Source of the DNA: Cephalotrichum gorgonifer
Lineage: Eukaryota; Ascomycota; Sordariomycetes; Microascales; Microascaceae
Reading direction: 5' to 3'
NCBI GenBank assembly: GCA_900312665.1
Contig: ONZQ02000012.1
Span: 1,041,957-1,105,956, forward strand
Length of the DNA stretch: 64,000 nt
Shown: piece by piece, positions 53,801 through 64,000 of the stretch
Layout: each line of letters begins with the position of its first letter
How positions within the stretch are numbered: position 1 is the stretch's first letter
Translations under genes and position numbers: made by a program
The notes under the pieces: model-generated
Told to the model about the DNA's origin: nothing
What the model saw: the letters and a program-made list of their open reading frames with translations, nothing else
Database searches by the model: none

Positions 53801-55808
53801 AGCGCCGCGACGACCTTTGCGCACTCCTCCCAACTGTTCAGGGGCATAACGGCCAGCCTGTCCCCTGGCTGGAAGGTCACGCCTGTGTTGTGGAGGTCGA
53901 GCGTCACCATAGCGAGCGACCTCTCCGGATCCGAGTCCACGAAAGCGCGGTTCAAGATCCTAGACTTGTACCTGCACTCCTCGAACGTGCCGCGCATCTC
54001 GTGGGGCTCGACGAGGTTGGTGCCGCGGTAGGGCTCGAGCCGTTCCTTCATGGCGTCAGAGAACTGCTGGTGGACCTCCTCCCACGGCCGGCCCGCGACG
54101 TCGGCGGCGCCCGAGTTCCCGTTTGTCTCCGTGCGGCCGGTCTTGGAGGCGACCTCGAGGATGCCGAAGACCTTGTACCGGTGAACGCCCATAAAGCCGC
54201 GCTCGCCCGTGTACGCCTCGATTATGCCGTCCAGGACGCCCATGAGCCTCGGGTCGCCCGACCGAGCGACGAACTCGGGGACGCGGTAGTGGTAGTCTAT
54301 GGCGGCGATGAAGGCGCGGAGGTTGGAGGGGAGCCAGGCGCGCAGGTGCAGGCCCTCGTTGCCGAGGAAGGAGTCGTACTTCTTGCGGCCGAGGAAGGCG
54401 TCCATGACGAGGTAGGGCGGGAACTGGAGGCCGGAGGCGGCGGGGCACCGCTTGGACAGGGGGGCGGAGAACTTGCCCCAGCGCACCCACTCCATGGCGG
54501 ACACGTAGTTCTCGCCCGAGCTGGGGTTCGTGGAGATGGAGTGGAAGGCGTTGGGCATGCGCTCGAGGATCTCCTTTAGGCGGATCATCTCGCGGAGGAG
54601 GCCCTCGATGTTGCCGGTCATGACGTGCTCCTGGCAGGCGGCGATGGCGTCGGGGCCGTGCTGGAAGGAGGCTGGGAGGGTGGGTACCCGGTTAACTTGG
54701 CTCGGATATAAGGGGGAGGTGTCTCTGAGGGGACACATACCTGCTGTATCGGCGCATCCTTTGAGGAAGGCGATCTCCGTTCGCTCGCCGAACATAGGCC
54801 ACCGGAGGTCCGTGTTGTCGAACCGCCCGACATACGGGACCGTGGAGGTAGGATCCCTGACCTTGAGGTTGTAGGAAGCCTGGTCCAGGAAACTGAGGTG
54901 AGGAATGGCGCGGCCCATTCGCCGCGAGATCTGCCAGAAAGGCAGGCCAATAACCGTTGGGATCCCCTCGAGCTCGGGGCCGAGGTAGTCTGCCATCTCG
55001 ACCTGTGGCCTCGTCGAGACTTTCGCGACGCTGACGCCGTCGTAGCCGTCGTTCCTCTCCTCGTACCGGTAGATGGAGCACAGCATCCCCAGTGCGACGA
55101 CAGCCGCCCACAGGGCCTGGTCAGGGATGCTGCGCTCCCCGCCGTCGACGAACGGGAGCGCGGCTACCGATTCCCGGACTCGGCCTCGAGACACGCAACC
55201 CGGCATCCGCTCGCAGAGGTCGGACCAGACGCGGCCGGGGGAGTTGGCGAGGGCGCCGGCGGCCTCGTTGTAGTCTGGAGGGCAGAATCCGTGCTCAGCG
55301 CTCATGTAACCGTCCTTCCACCCGGTCCTTGGGCCGATCTCCTCGGCTCGGATGATGACCTGGCGGGCGGGGGCGCCGAGGGCGATGGCGAGTAGGTCCC
55401 TGTCGTCGGCTGTGAGGGTGTCGACGTTCTTCACGTTTTTGATGTGGTCGGCTGACGGGATGTCCGAGTACAGTACCTCGTTGATGGTCTTTCGTTCTCT
55501 GTTGCGGAGTTAGAGGGTCCCACGAGAGCTTTGCGGAAAGTAGGAGGAGTTACTGACCTCGCTCGTAGGAAGTCATCAACGTCAACTCCGCTGGGTATCT
55601 GTGGGTGTCAGTAAGACCACATGGTATCGGAAGGAATATCCTCTTGACTTACATTAAACGCTGCGTGCACATCTCCCGGCTGTGTAAACCCCGAAAACGA
55701 ACAGCCACGCGGTCCAGTTCTACTATGCGGCGACGCAATGGAACCGCCTCCGGGACACCGGTCACCTCCGGCGACGGACCCGGACACGGGACAGGATCTT
55801 TCGGACAT
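50827..55808 (-). CDS. IDO/PrnB-like haem domain - FAD/NADPH reductase - cytochrome b5 fusion
   Basis: A probable self-contained redox enzyme: NADPH to FAD to cytochrome b5 to a dioxygenase-type haem. Exons 55653-55808, 55558-55598, 54741-55498 and 50827-54671; the last intron (54672-54740, 69 bases) is in frame and easily missed. 1599 residues. Haem domain (~100-560): LPFWQISRRMGRAIPHLSFLDQASYN, LHLRAWLPSNLRAFIAAI, and GVHRYKVFGILEVASKTGRTETNG with His482 the likely proximal ligand, as in indoleamine 2,3-dioxygenase/PrnB relatives. Reductase (~585-1000): RTYSISNYP (736, FAD), GGSGIAPFRSFWQAR (from 825, NADPH), LYLGVQSREKFCYEDEI, YLYICGS. There is no FMN flavodoxin domain. Cytochrome b5: MHPGG with His1030 and His1054 (LAHTNNPE), the correct 24-residue spacing. 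A ~480-residue C-terminal part of unknown role follows, with an Ala/Val/Pro repeat. Substrate unknown. Confidence 0.85.
51270..51304. repeat. GGGCAC hexamer repeat inside the fusion gene
   Basis: On the plus strand ACGGGC/GGGCAC units repeat about five times; on the coding strand they encode alternating Pro-Val (VPVPVPVPA) in the C-terminal region of the fusion protein. The same hexamer forms a longer intergenic array at 57376-57429. Confidence 0.8.
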
Positions 55809-58800
55809 TATGTATGAGGTTTGCGGCGAAAGAAAAAAAGGAACCTGCCTTCAGTAAAAATAATAATTAAAGCGAACAACGCAGTAAAGCGAAGCCACCT
55901 GGGCCCGAAGCGGTTCTAAGAAGTGAAAAGGGGGAGGGGGCGTTAAGCTGTAAGGGTCGAGCCGGAGGGTTACGCAAACTTGGGGACGTGAAGAGGTTAA
56001 GAATGCCCTCGGCGGAGGGTGGGTGGATACTTCTTAGCAAGGTCGTTTCCCCCGGCCCCCCTTTTCTAGAAACGGACAAGTACCGGATCAAGCTTATTCA
56101 CTCGGTGTATTAAAGAGCGATACTTAGTCTTGTCTGGGGACCTGTCAAGCCATTAAGGTTCCTTGGCTAGTAGTCCGAAACACCACCTCGTGGGACTGGG
56201 CTAGCTAAGCTTTCGGGGGTTGATCTCCACTCTGCTTGGCCGGTCTAGAACTGGGAGCGCGTGGATCTGGAACAGCACATTGACGACAATAATGGGGCGA
56301 TGGGACCAATTGGGGAACTCATCCGCGCGTCCCTCCACACCCTTGTCCCGCTACCGCCTTTGGATGGTGGTCCGACCCTCGCTGCCACATCGTGAGGGTG
56401 CTGAAGATTTCGAGACATTGCCAAGGCCTGCGGAGTGGGTCCTGTCAGGGGAAGGGCTGGCGAAGCCTATTCAGGGTGGTTCGTCCCCTTTGTTCCTCTC
56501 CTCCCTGCCTTCCTCCCTCCTCATAAGATTCTTTATGCATTTGTTTTGGGACGAGACGGCCGGGAAGGGCTTGAGAGGTTGAACCTTGTTGGCGCTAGCG
56601 GGAAGTGGGATGGCACTTGAGCTTCGGACAACAGGGTCAAAGTGTCAGTTCGTGGTGGGTCCGAACTGGACCTGCCATCTGCCAGGAAAGGAATAATACG
56701 GAGAGAGCTGCCAATGGGCACGGCCATGAGCTATGGGTTTGATACTAGTACTCCGTCGCTGGTGGCATATTATTATGCCCGCCGGGATAGGGTCAAGGGG
56801 GCATGTCGCCTCCCTTGCCACGGCGCGTACTCCGGATTGGGGGTGTGCCTGGCGATGTCCTACTAAGCAAGCTAATTTTTGATAGGGCTTACATTATTTC
56901 CAATGGCGTGGAGGAGTACTTGTCTTTAAGTGGCACATTATTTTGGCGGGGTCCTGGGAGATGGTCCGTTTACGGGCTCGTGGTGTTACAGAACCGAGTC
57001 ATGTCGTCTGAGAAGCTCGGCGCGAGTCGTCTCGGAATAAAAGTGGGGTCGAGGTCCGGCACTGTGGCGGATCGGACCCTCCTTTTCCCCTCGGCCCCAT
57101 CCGTGACCAGACATTGGATTGTCTGTGGGTGGGTCTGCATCGCGTGCGCACCATAACATTGTTGATGACCTGGTTCAGTGATGTCCGCCCTTCATCCGTG
57201 CGTCTCAGGGGTGAAGTTATGTGGGTGAGACACCGGCGACAGCGCTTCAAGGTTGGCCCTTGCAGCTTTTTTTTCTTCTTGCCTCTCTATTTCCCCCCCT
57301 AATTTCTTCCTCTGAGTCTGGAGATTATCTCGCATGAAATCACCCCGAACGATTGCGCGGCCCGCGGTACGAGCGCGGGCACGGGCACGGGCACGGGCAC
57401 GGGCACGGGCACGGGCATGGGCACGGGCGGAGGAGAGACTTGCTAGTGACTGGTGTGGTGATGCTTCACTTCCCCCACATTCCGAAGAAGTCTGGGCGAG
57501 ACCGGCTGATTTCAGATCTTCCTGCTGCAGCAGATCATGAGCGACACAACTTACCCACCGCTTTACCTGAAGTTATTTCTGGTTCGATATAAGGGTAGAT
57601 CAAGCTCCCTCAGAGCTGGATCGTCACCTTCTCGAAGCTAGTCTCATGTACAAAAAAAGAAATGCCGCCCCGAAATAAAAACTGGGGCCGGCAGATTCCC
57701 ACTAAATGCCCCCTCCCCCAGCTTCCCATCGGATATTAGAGCTTGGTATTCACTGGCGGGGGGGTTCGGACTTTGCTGTGTCTCAGATGACGGCCATATC
57801 CTCGTCGCGGGGGGGAATCTCCGCGGGATGACACTCTACAGCCTTCTCCCCCGGCCTCCATGGTATACAGTTTCGCATATGATCGCCAGTTTTTTTTTTT
57901 TCGCAGCGTTGAGGGTGCTTGTGGCTGCAGGTACTCGTTTCATACCCTGGATGTGAAGTGTTTGTGCGAGTAATGCAGATGTGTCCGTGGATATGGATGG
58001 TCGGTATTAATAGTAGTGTTGAGGCCATTTTTTGGTCGCAGCATGAGAATATTTTGGCACACGAAATGAACCGACTCCCTTGTCCGTCGAGACACCTTGG
58101 GTAATTAATGCTCGTAATCATCCCACAGGTGGTCTCCCTCCGTGGCCACCCACCACATCACATTCCAGGGGATATTAGAGTGCTGACCGCCATTGTGGGG
58201 CTGCTGAAGCGGCATGTGGAACAGGGGCGAAGCCCAAAACACCGATCTGGGTCGTGATAGGTTCGCCGATTCCTTGTTGCGGGCCGATAATATTGCACGA
58301 GCACGAGCACGAACATGTCGTCAATAGCTGTCGAGATTCTTGAGGACCAACTGCAAATATGTAGGACGTACCTAGCATTGACAAGCTTTCACTTTACGAC
58401 GGGATAGTTAGGGTTTGGTTGAACGTTAAGCTGAGACCTGACGAGTGCGAAAACGACAATATGCAACTACGAGCACTCATAACTAAGGGATGCATCACAT
58501 CCGGGTGGGTCCGACACGTATTACGTACTAGTATTCTTTGCGACCTGGGAACCTGGTTATGGGCAAAGGAATGAGCAGGGACAAGAAAAAAGTAATACCC
58601 GTACGGAGTAGACGTCTAATACTATCTCAGGAACGAACGAGTCAACGCCATCTACGTCCGGTAAGAACTTGTGAGGATGAAGAAGAGTGTGGGGGTTCAA
58701 AGTTCTTGAAAGTGGTAATAAGCCTGAACCAGAAGGATAATGTTATTTTTGGGCCGCCATGGGTGGTAGCAGTGATCTAAAAATAGACGTGGTGCTTTCA

Positions 58801-59028
58801 AGATACCCAGTAACTGTCCCAGCGACAATACACCGCAATATACCAACCTTCTATAGCCCAGCAAAGCAACAGGATATTAGTCCGGGTCGTCGGTGTCATA
58901 TCCCTTGGGCAGCACCGCAGCACACGGATTGCTGCTCGTCAAGACAAGCCCTCGCTTCAATTTCGCGCAAGGAAAGGAGCATCGCTCAAGGGCCCAGCAT
59001 AAGTTGAACACCCGAGTACCCAGAGACG
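55809..59028. other. 3.2 kb intergenic region
   Basis: 5' flank of the fusion gene, then gene-free sequence with CT- and poly-T tracts (57268-57276, 57891-57901) and the GGGCAC microsatellite. Open frames up to ~120 codons lack protein-like motifs or splice structure. TACGGAGTA occurs at 58602-58610. Confidence 0.6.
57376..57429. repeat. (GGGCAC)n microsatellite
   Basis: About nine consecutive GGGCAC units, one with CAT instead of CAC, intergenic. Same unit as the Pro-Val-coding repeat at 51270-51304. Confidence 0.9.
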
Positions 59029-60544
59029 ATGTACGACGGCCGGGAAGAGCTCGACAACCTTGTTTGGGACAAGAATGATGAGGACTCTGAGAAGGCACTG
59101 AAACAAATGCGGTACAATCCCGTCTGCCGTAGCGTGGAAGAGCTTGCCGAAGCGAAGTTCGGCAAGCCGGCAACTTTGATTAGTCCCCTAGTCGGCGGGC
59201 TTCAACATGCACTACAGAATCCGACTCGAGGGAACATCACCGGATATCATGGTCCGGCGTCCTTGCCCAAGCCTGGTGCAGTTCCCGCGGGAGAAAATAG
59301 CCCAAGAGGCGGCTACGGCTGCTGTCATTGCGAAGGAGACGGGGCTACTTATTCCTCGCCTGCACTTCTACGGCGAGGAGTCGCCTGTTGGGCCATACGT
59401 TATGATGGACCATGTTGAGAGTCAGGGGAGCGTGTCGGCTAGGTTGACGAGACCCAGCGAGGACCCCTCGGAGGCTCACGTCCTAGATTCTGCTGTTGCC
59501 GACTCGACTCTGGAAGCAATCTGGGGCCAGATAGCCCAGTGCTATCTACAACTCTACCAGCTGACGTTTCCACGTATTGGTTCATTTCTCGAGACTGCCC
59601 CTGGAAACTACGACGTCGCTGGGAGACCAATCACCCATAACATGACCGACATGATTAGGTTGGCGAACGTCCCTCGTTCCGTTCTCCCGCCAGAAGGCAC
59701 AACATATACCATGGCGGACGGCTGGTATACCGCTTTAGCGGAGATGCACATCGCCCAGCTTACGTTCCAACATAACGATGCGGTGGTCTCGGAGGATGAC
59801 TGCAGAAACAAGTACGTGGCGCGCCAGATCTTCCGCGGACTCGCCATGCAAGGCCGGCTGTCTACTTTTGGATTCTCCGACGACCGCTGGTCTGCCCATT
59901 CATCTAAAATCCCTGCATCTGCTCTTCTCCCGGCGCCCTCGGGCTCTGACAACTTTCGGCTCTGGGGGGATGACTTCCGGGCGGGTAACATCCTCCTGAC
60001 CAGCTCGGATGAGATAGCGGCACTCATTGACTGGGAGTTTGCGTACGTCGGGCCTACGCAGTTCTCTCTCGACCCGCCGTGGTGGCTACTTCTCGAGACG
60101 GTGGAGATGTGGGAGTCCGGCATGGACGACTGGTGCGAGGTATATCAGAAGCGCCTGAAAACGTGGCTCGCGGCGATGAGAAAGGCAGAAGCAGATACAG
60201 ATAATTCGAGCTTGTCATCGACCTCATTGTCGGCACCATTATCAGCGTACATGGAACAGAGCTGGGAGACGGGGCGGTTCTTCCTCAACTATGCGGCGAG
60301 GAAGAGCTGGGCATTCGACGCTGTGTACTGGAACTACCTTGACGAGAGGTTCTTTGGCGACCGAGAGAGTGGCGTTGCCGGGCATGACTTGTGGAGAACA
60401 CGGTTTCATCTGTTAACTGATGAGGAACGAGCTGCCATGGAGCCCTTTGTGGCGAGGAAGATGGCCGAGGCGGAGGAGAGACGGCTTGTTGATTGGGATC
60501 CAGTGGAGGCGAAGGATAGTCTCTCTAAGCTACTGTTCGACTGA
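59029..60544 (+). CDS. APH-family phosphotransferase, one-base frameshift
   Basis: Kinase-fold small-molecule phosphotransferase of the fungal APH group. Single exon; 504 residues if one extra base is discounted. The first frame runs MYDGREELDNLVWDKND...VEELAEAKFGKPATLISPLVGG; then an extra base in the GGG near 59198-59200 shifts it, and the homologous continuation FNMHYRIRLEGTSPDIMVRRPCP follows in the next frame. After that it is intact: LYQLTFPRIGSFLE, LWGDDFRAGNILL with the catalytic Asp and Asn (Asp-x4-Asn; this clade lacks the usual His), and ALIDWEFAYVGP with the metal-binding Asp. The C-terminus ends in EAKDSLSKLLF. All catalytic motifs survive, so either the base is a sequence error or the mutation is recent. 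A truncated product could start at Met 59207. Substrate unknown. Confidence 0.75.
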
Positions 60545-62802
60545 GTATATCAAGTAGAGGATACAGTCTTCTAGGGACTTCTTATGCGGAGATTGGAAAT
60601 ATTGCTTAATGTGACAGAATCTCGCATATAGACAAATTGAAATGTTCTCCAGCTTCTTTTCGATCCCAGGCTGTGGCTCTGCATGCCGTGATCCTGCCTT
60701 GTGGAACTAGGGTGCATGTCTGTATTAAGGGACTTCACGGTTAAGGAGGAGACTATCAAGTCGGCCGCCGTTAGATCCACAGCGATGAGCGAGTAGTGTC
60801 TTTTACCTTTGAAAAGGACAGAAAGTTTAAGTGGAACGGTACCCACTGGCCCTAGTCGAGGGATCTAAACGTGATAATAACACCTCACTTAATATATTGA
60901 CCCGCAAACCGTTGGAGCGGAGGCAATGCAGGGCGAAAACTATGTAACCTTTGAGAGCGCACGCCAGCGAAGACTTCAGTCCGCTCTCGTTCGCGAATCT
61001 TCTTGTCCTAATTTTTTTTTTCGGAGTTAAGTTAACATCAAGCACATGGCCACTGCCCCGCCTCAGCAGGAAATCCAATCTGGGCTGTGCCATGTTCCTT
61101 GGCAGGCGATGCGGGGGAGCGGCCATGACAATGGAGCAGGTGGCGGTGATGAGCGGGACCGGAATACCGACCGAACACATGCCTGCCCTGCAGCATTGCG
61201 AAAACGGTAAATCTCCGAGAGCCATTGTCTATCATGACGTTCGTACGAGTAATAATCGTCATACCTGCCGACCGGCATTTGAAGGTCGTTTCGAGATCGA
61301 GGTCGGCCGTACCCTGCCGGTGGCTGTGCCAAGATGGGGACTGACCACCTCTCCACCTATCCTGTGATCTCGAAGTATTTGTACTTATACTACGAGTACG
61401 GCAACACGGAAGGAGATAATGTGGTCTTAGGCACTGCGGGACATTCCAATAGTTGCTTGTAATGTACGTGTAGGCGCTCAAGTAGGGCTTTCCTGTCAAG
61501 CATTCGTATAAACTAATACTAGTACTATACTTTTTCTCGAGGCACGGCGCCCCCTTGTGTTTAATGTGATGGGAGTACTCCGTATTTGTACAAGGAGTAG
61601 GGCTGAGGACGATCCCAATCAGACCCTGGCGGGCTAAAACGTGCAGCTCCAGCTCCATCCTTCGGACCAACTTTCCAGCGTCTTATCGGCGCTAACGGAT
61701 GTGGCTCGATGTGGTTTGCCGTCGTGTCCCCGTGGCAGTGCCCTCACAGCCTGGTCTTGACACATGACCGACCCAATGACAATGACCGCCTCTGTCTCCT
61801 TGTGATATTATGCCTCGACCCTTGAAAAAAAAATGGAACCCATTCCCCAAACTATCGATTCCAGCGCAAACAGAAAAATGTACAATGAGGCGGCTCGAAA
61901 TTAAAATTGGCGGGTACCCGAAAAGGCCCATTGCTTTAAATTCGCTTCGCCCAGGGCCGAAGGCTGATGGAACCCTAATGGAAAACTACTAGAAGGCGAG
62001 AGGGAAAATCCAGTATCGAAGGAGGGAGGGAAAAGGAGAAGAAGAAAATAAAAGCAAAATACGCCTATTCAAAGCGAGCGCATGAGAGACAGATCTGCCT
62101 ATCATGCATTCGCTCGAACCACTTTTCTCCGGCTATTAATACCAAGGCGATCTTTTTTTCCCCTGGCCGGTTTGGAAGAGATGGGAGGAGAGGACAAGCA
62201 CGAGTAATCATTGGCCGCCCGAGAGCATTTTTCCCCACCAGAGCCAGCCCCAAAGCAGGAGGATACACCCAAAGGAGCCTATTATTGGATCTGTGGGGCT
62301 CAGCCACAGCCTGAGGTGCATATGTTAAGTTGAAGGATGCAAGATAAGATGGGGTGAAGGGGGCAGCGCAATGTACGGAGTACGTACAAGTCAATGTACC
62401 AGCACTAAGGCGGTAGCGCCTTCCCCCTCACTGCGGGCGCGAGTGTTTCTGATGTACTCGTACTTGGCGGGGCAGTATTTCGGCTGGACGACAAAACAAA
62501 ATTGGCTTTGCGATTTGAGGCCTGTCTGCTGCCTGTTGGAAGACACGCCCGGCCCGTGTTCTTTTGGGCTTGGAGTGTAATAATACCTTGCCCAGCGAGC
62601 CAGCCTGGTCCCCCCTGCTCGTACAAATACGAGGAGTCACCAGCGCCCTCCATTCCTTGGCTCCTCTGGACTCCAGACTCTCTCTTCTTTCTCCGACCGC
62701 GTTTCGTAATTTTCGTCTTGATTCACTTTTCACAGAAAGAAAACATCTTTCTCTTTCCAGACACCTAGCCAGCTCTTCTAATATTCGCCGATTCCGCACA
62801 CA
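60545..62802. other. Intergenic, upstream of the LITAF-like gene
   Basis: About 2.3 kb with no supported gene. Two copies of the nonamer TACTCCGTA/TACGGAGTA lie at about 61576-61584 and 62374-62382. The final 150 bases are CT-rich, as usual for fungal 5' UTRs. Confidence 0.6.
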
Positions 62803-63637
62803 ATGGAGCCCAAGGGTATGTCCGCCACCACCATCACCATCACAATCGCCAGGCTTTCCCCTCTCGCCTCCCCCCTTTCCTTCCCTCCTTCCTTGGGTCA
62901 GATCAGACCCTCGACCTTCCACGCCGATTGCTAACCTTCCTCACCCACCACCACAGTCCAGACCCCCGACCCGGCCTACGCCGCCCCCGTCCAGCACACT
63001 GGCGCCGTCTCTCCCCAGTATGCCCACCCGCAGCAGGGATACTACCAGCAGCCCCAGCCGGTCCCTGGGCAGGTTCCCGGGCAGGTTCCTGGCCAGCCCA
63101 TCGCGCACCCGCAGCAGCCTCCGCCCAGCTACCCCGCCCAGCCCATGATGGACCCTTCGGTTCCCGGCGGGTACCAGCCGGCCGGCCAGTCCTACGGCAT
63201 GCCCCTCGTCAGCCTCAACGCGCAGCCGTGCCCCGTCCAGTGCCCCCACTGCGGCCACCGTGGGATGACGGCTGTCTCGCACGAGTCTGGTGGATTCACC
63301 CAGTACGTCTCGAGTCTCCCCCGTTTCCCCTCCTTTGCTAGTTCTTGCGCCGGCGCGAAAGTTTTAAGCTAACGAGGCGGCCGTTTCTAGTCTCATGGCT
63401 CTGCTCTTCTGCTGCGTCATCTGCCTCGGGTGCATCCCGTACTTGATCGCTAGCATGAAGGACACGTCCCACAAGTGCACAAGCGTACGTTTACCCACCT
63501 ACCGGCGCCGTGTTGAGCGAGAGAGAGAAAGAGAGAGGAAAGCCACGTTTTGCTAACTGAAAAAACAGTGCGGTACCACCCTCGCGACGTACCACCGCAG
63601 CGGCCGCACCGAGGTCCACTACCAGCCGGCGCCGTAA
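62803..63637 (+). CDS. LITAF-like zinc-ribbon membrane protein, four exons
   Basis: Monotopic endosome/lysosome-type membrane protein of the LITAF-like family. Exons 62803-62815, 62957-63302, 63391-63484 and 63569-63637, all GT-AG with consistent phase; 173 residues. The first ~85 residues are Pro/Gln/Tyr-rich with VPGQVPGQVPGQ repeats and a PPSYP motif of the kind recognised by WW domains. Then the split zinc site: CPHCGHRG, a hydrophobic hairpin LMALLFCCVICLGCIPYLI, and KCTSCGTTLATY, giving the two C-x2-C knuckles expected of the family. The tail EVHYQPAP is short. The 13-base first exon is supported by the in-frame ATG just after a CT-rich leader and by a good donor (GTATGT). Confidence 0.9.
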
Positions 63638-64000
63638 ATACGACGACAAACCAACCGACACACCGTTCCTTAAACAAGCTTCATATCCTACAGTTGTTTT
63701 GACTCGGCGGCGGGAATGATGCCCTGGCCGATATATTCTTTACCACCTGGCTCATTGATGGCGTTTGTTTCCTTTGTTTTTGTTTGGGAGTTCTTGCTAC
63801 ATACCCTTGAAAGAAGTTGGAGATTGGGGATGGGAGACGGGACACGCGATGCCCACGTTCTTTTTGTATCCCTCTCTTTTGCGCAATGACTCGGGCTGTG
63901 CTCTGTAGGTGCGGCTTAATTACCGGGTTCAAGAATGGACGCCCGTCCGAACACAAATTTCCACGTGGAAAAAACGTGAATTTTTACGAGTACAAGTGAA
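63638..64000. other. 3' flank to window edge
   Basis: 3' UTR and downstream sequence of the LITAF-like gene. Nothing else supported. Confidence 0.6.

Noticed and set aside
52414..54579. Two ~300-codon plus-strand frames opposite the redox fusion gene
   Set aside because: Same reason: antisense of the reductase and haem domains, Arg/Val/Gly-rich without motifs.
57376..57429. GGGCAC repeat as a CRISPR-like or telomeric array
   Set aside because: Units are six bases without spacers and do not match TTAGGG; it is a simple microsatellite.
61038..61670. 210-codon minus-strand frame before the LITAF-like gene
   Set aside because: No hydrophobic pattern, domain or codon bias supports it, and its start lies in AT-rich intergenic sequence.

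Overview
The window looks like nuclear DNA of a filamentous ascomycete (Pezizomycotina, possibly a Sordariomycete). The signs are protein-coding genes split by short GT-AG introns with CTAAC-type branch points, long GC-rich single exons, an AA9 cellulose oxidase, HET-domain and STAND/ankyrin-type remnants, a Zn2Cys6 regulator beside a hybrid PKS-NRPS, a nuclear tRNA-Leu with an intron, and pseudogenes whose stops are mostly C-to-T (RIP-like) changes. All identifications rest on reading motifs and splice sites by eye; no database was searched.

Layout. 0.2-4.9 kb: a five-exon MFS sugar transporter and a solitary AA9 lytic polysaccharide monooxygenase, both suited to plant-biomass use. 5.8-8.9 kb: a repeat-rich stretch with hairpins, a ~68-bp direct repeat and a decayed Tc1/mariner transposase. 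8.9-12.1 kb: a ~1012-residue fungal protein with a possible PD-(D/E)XK core, broken by one missing base in a T5 run. 13.9-17.2 kb: a graveyard with a YCII-like pseudogene, a HET-domain pseudogene, and an inverted ~1 kb duplication carrying two copies (one broken, one apparently intact) of a small multi-spanning membrane protein.

18.3-36.2 kb is a compact secondary-metabolite locus: a trans-acting enoyl reductase (18280-19533, +), a 4117-residue PKS-NRPS (21527-34106, +; KS-AT-DH-MT-psiER/KR-ACP-C-A-PCP-R) and an AflR-like Zn2Cys6 regulator (34638-36212, -). The synthase has no recognisable functional ER of its own, so the separate enoyl reductase is expected to supply that activity. No P450, transporter or hydrolase is visible alongside. 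A PrpF-family isomerase with a likely mitochondrial presequence (38121-39413, -) follows; cluster membership is uncertain.

40-47.4 kb: tRNA-Leu(AAG), two decayed aminoglycoside-phosphotransferase-like (APH) genes, and a large ankyrin protein with a fungal STAND-type N-terminus, interrupted by one missing base in another T5 run. 47.8-55.8 kb, minus strand: the housekeeping splicing factor TFIP11/Ntr1-like G-patch protein, then a remarkable 1599-residue fusion of an indoleamine-2,3-dioxygenase/PrnB-like haem domain, an FAD/NADPH reductase module and a cytochrome b5 domain. 59-64 kb: another APH-like kinase with a one-base frameshift and a four-exon LITAF-like membrane zinc-ribbon protein.

The two most interesting systems are the apparently self-sufficient IDO-reductase-cytochrome b5 fusion and the minimal PKS-NRPS/trans-ER/regulator cluster.
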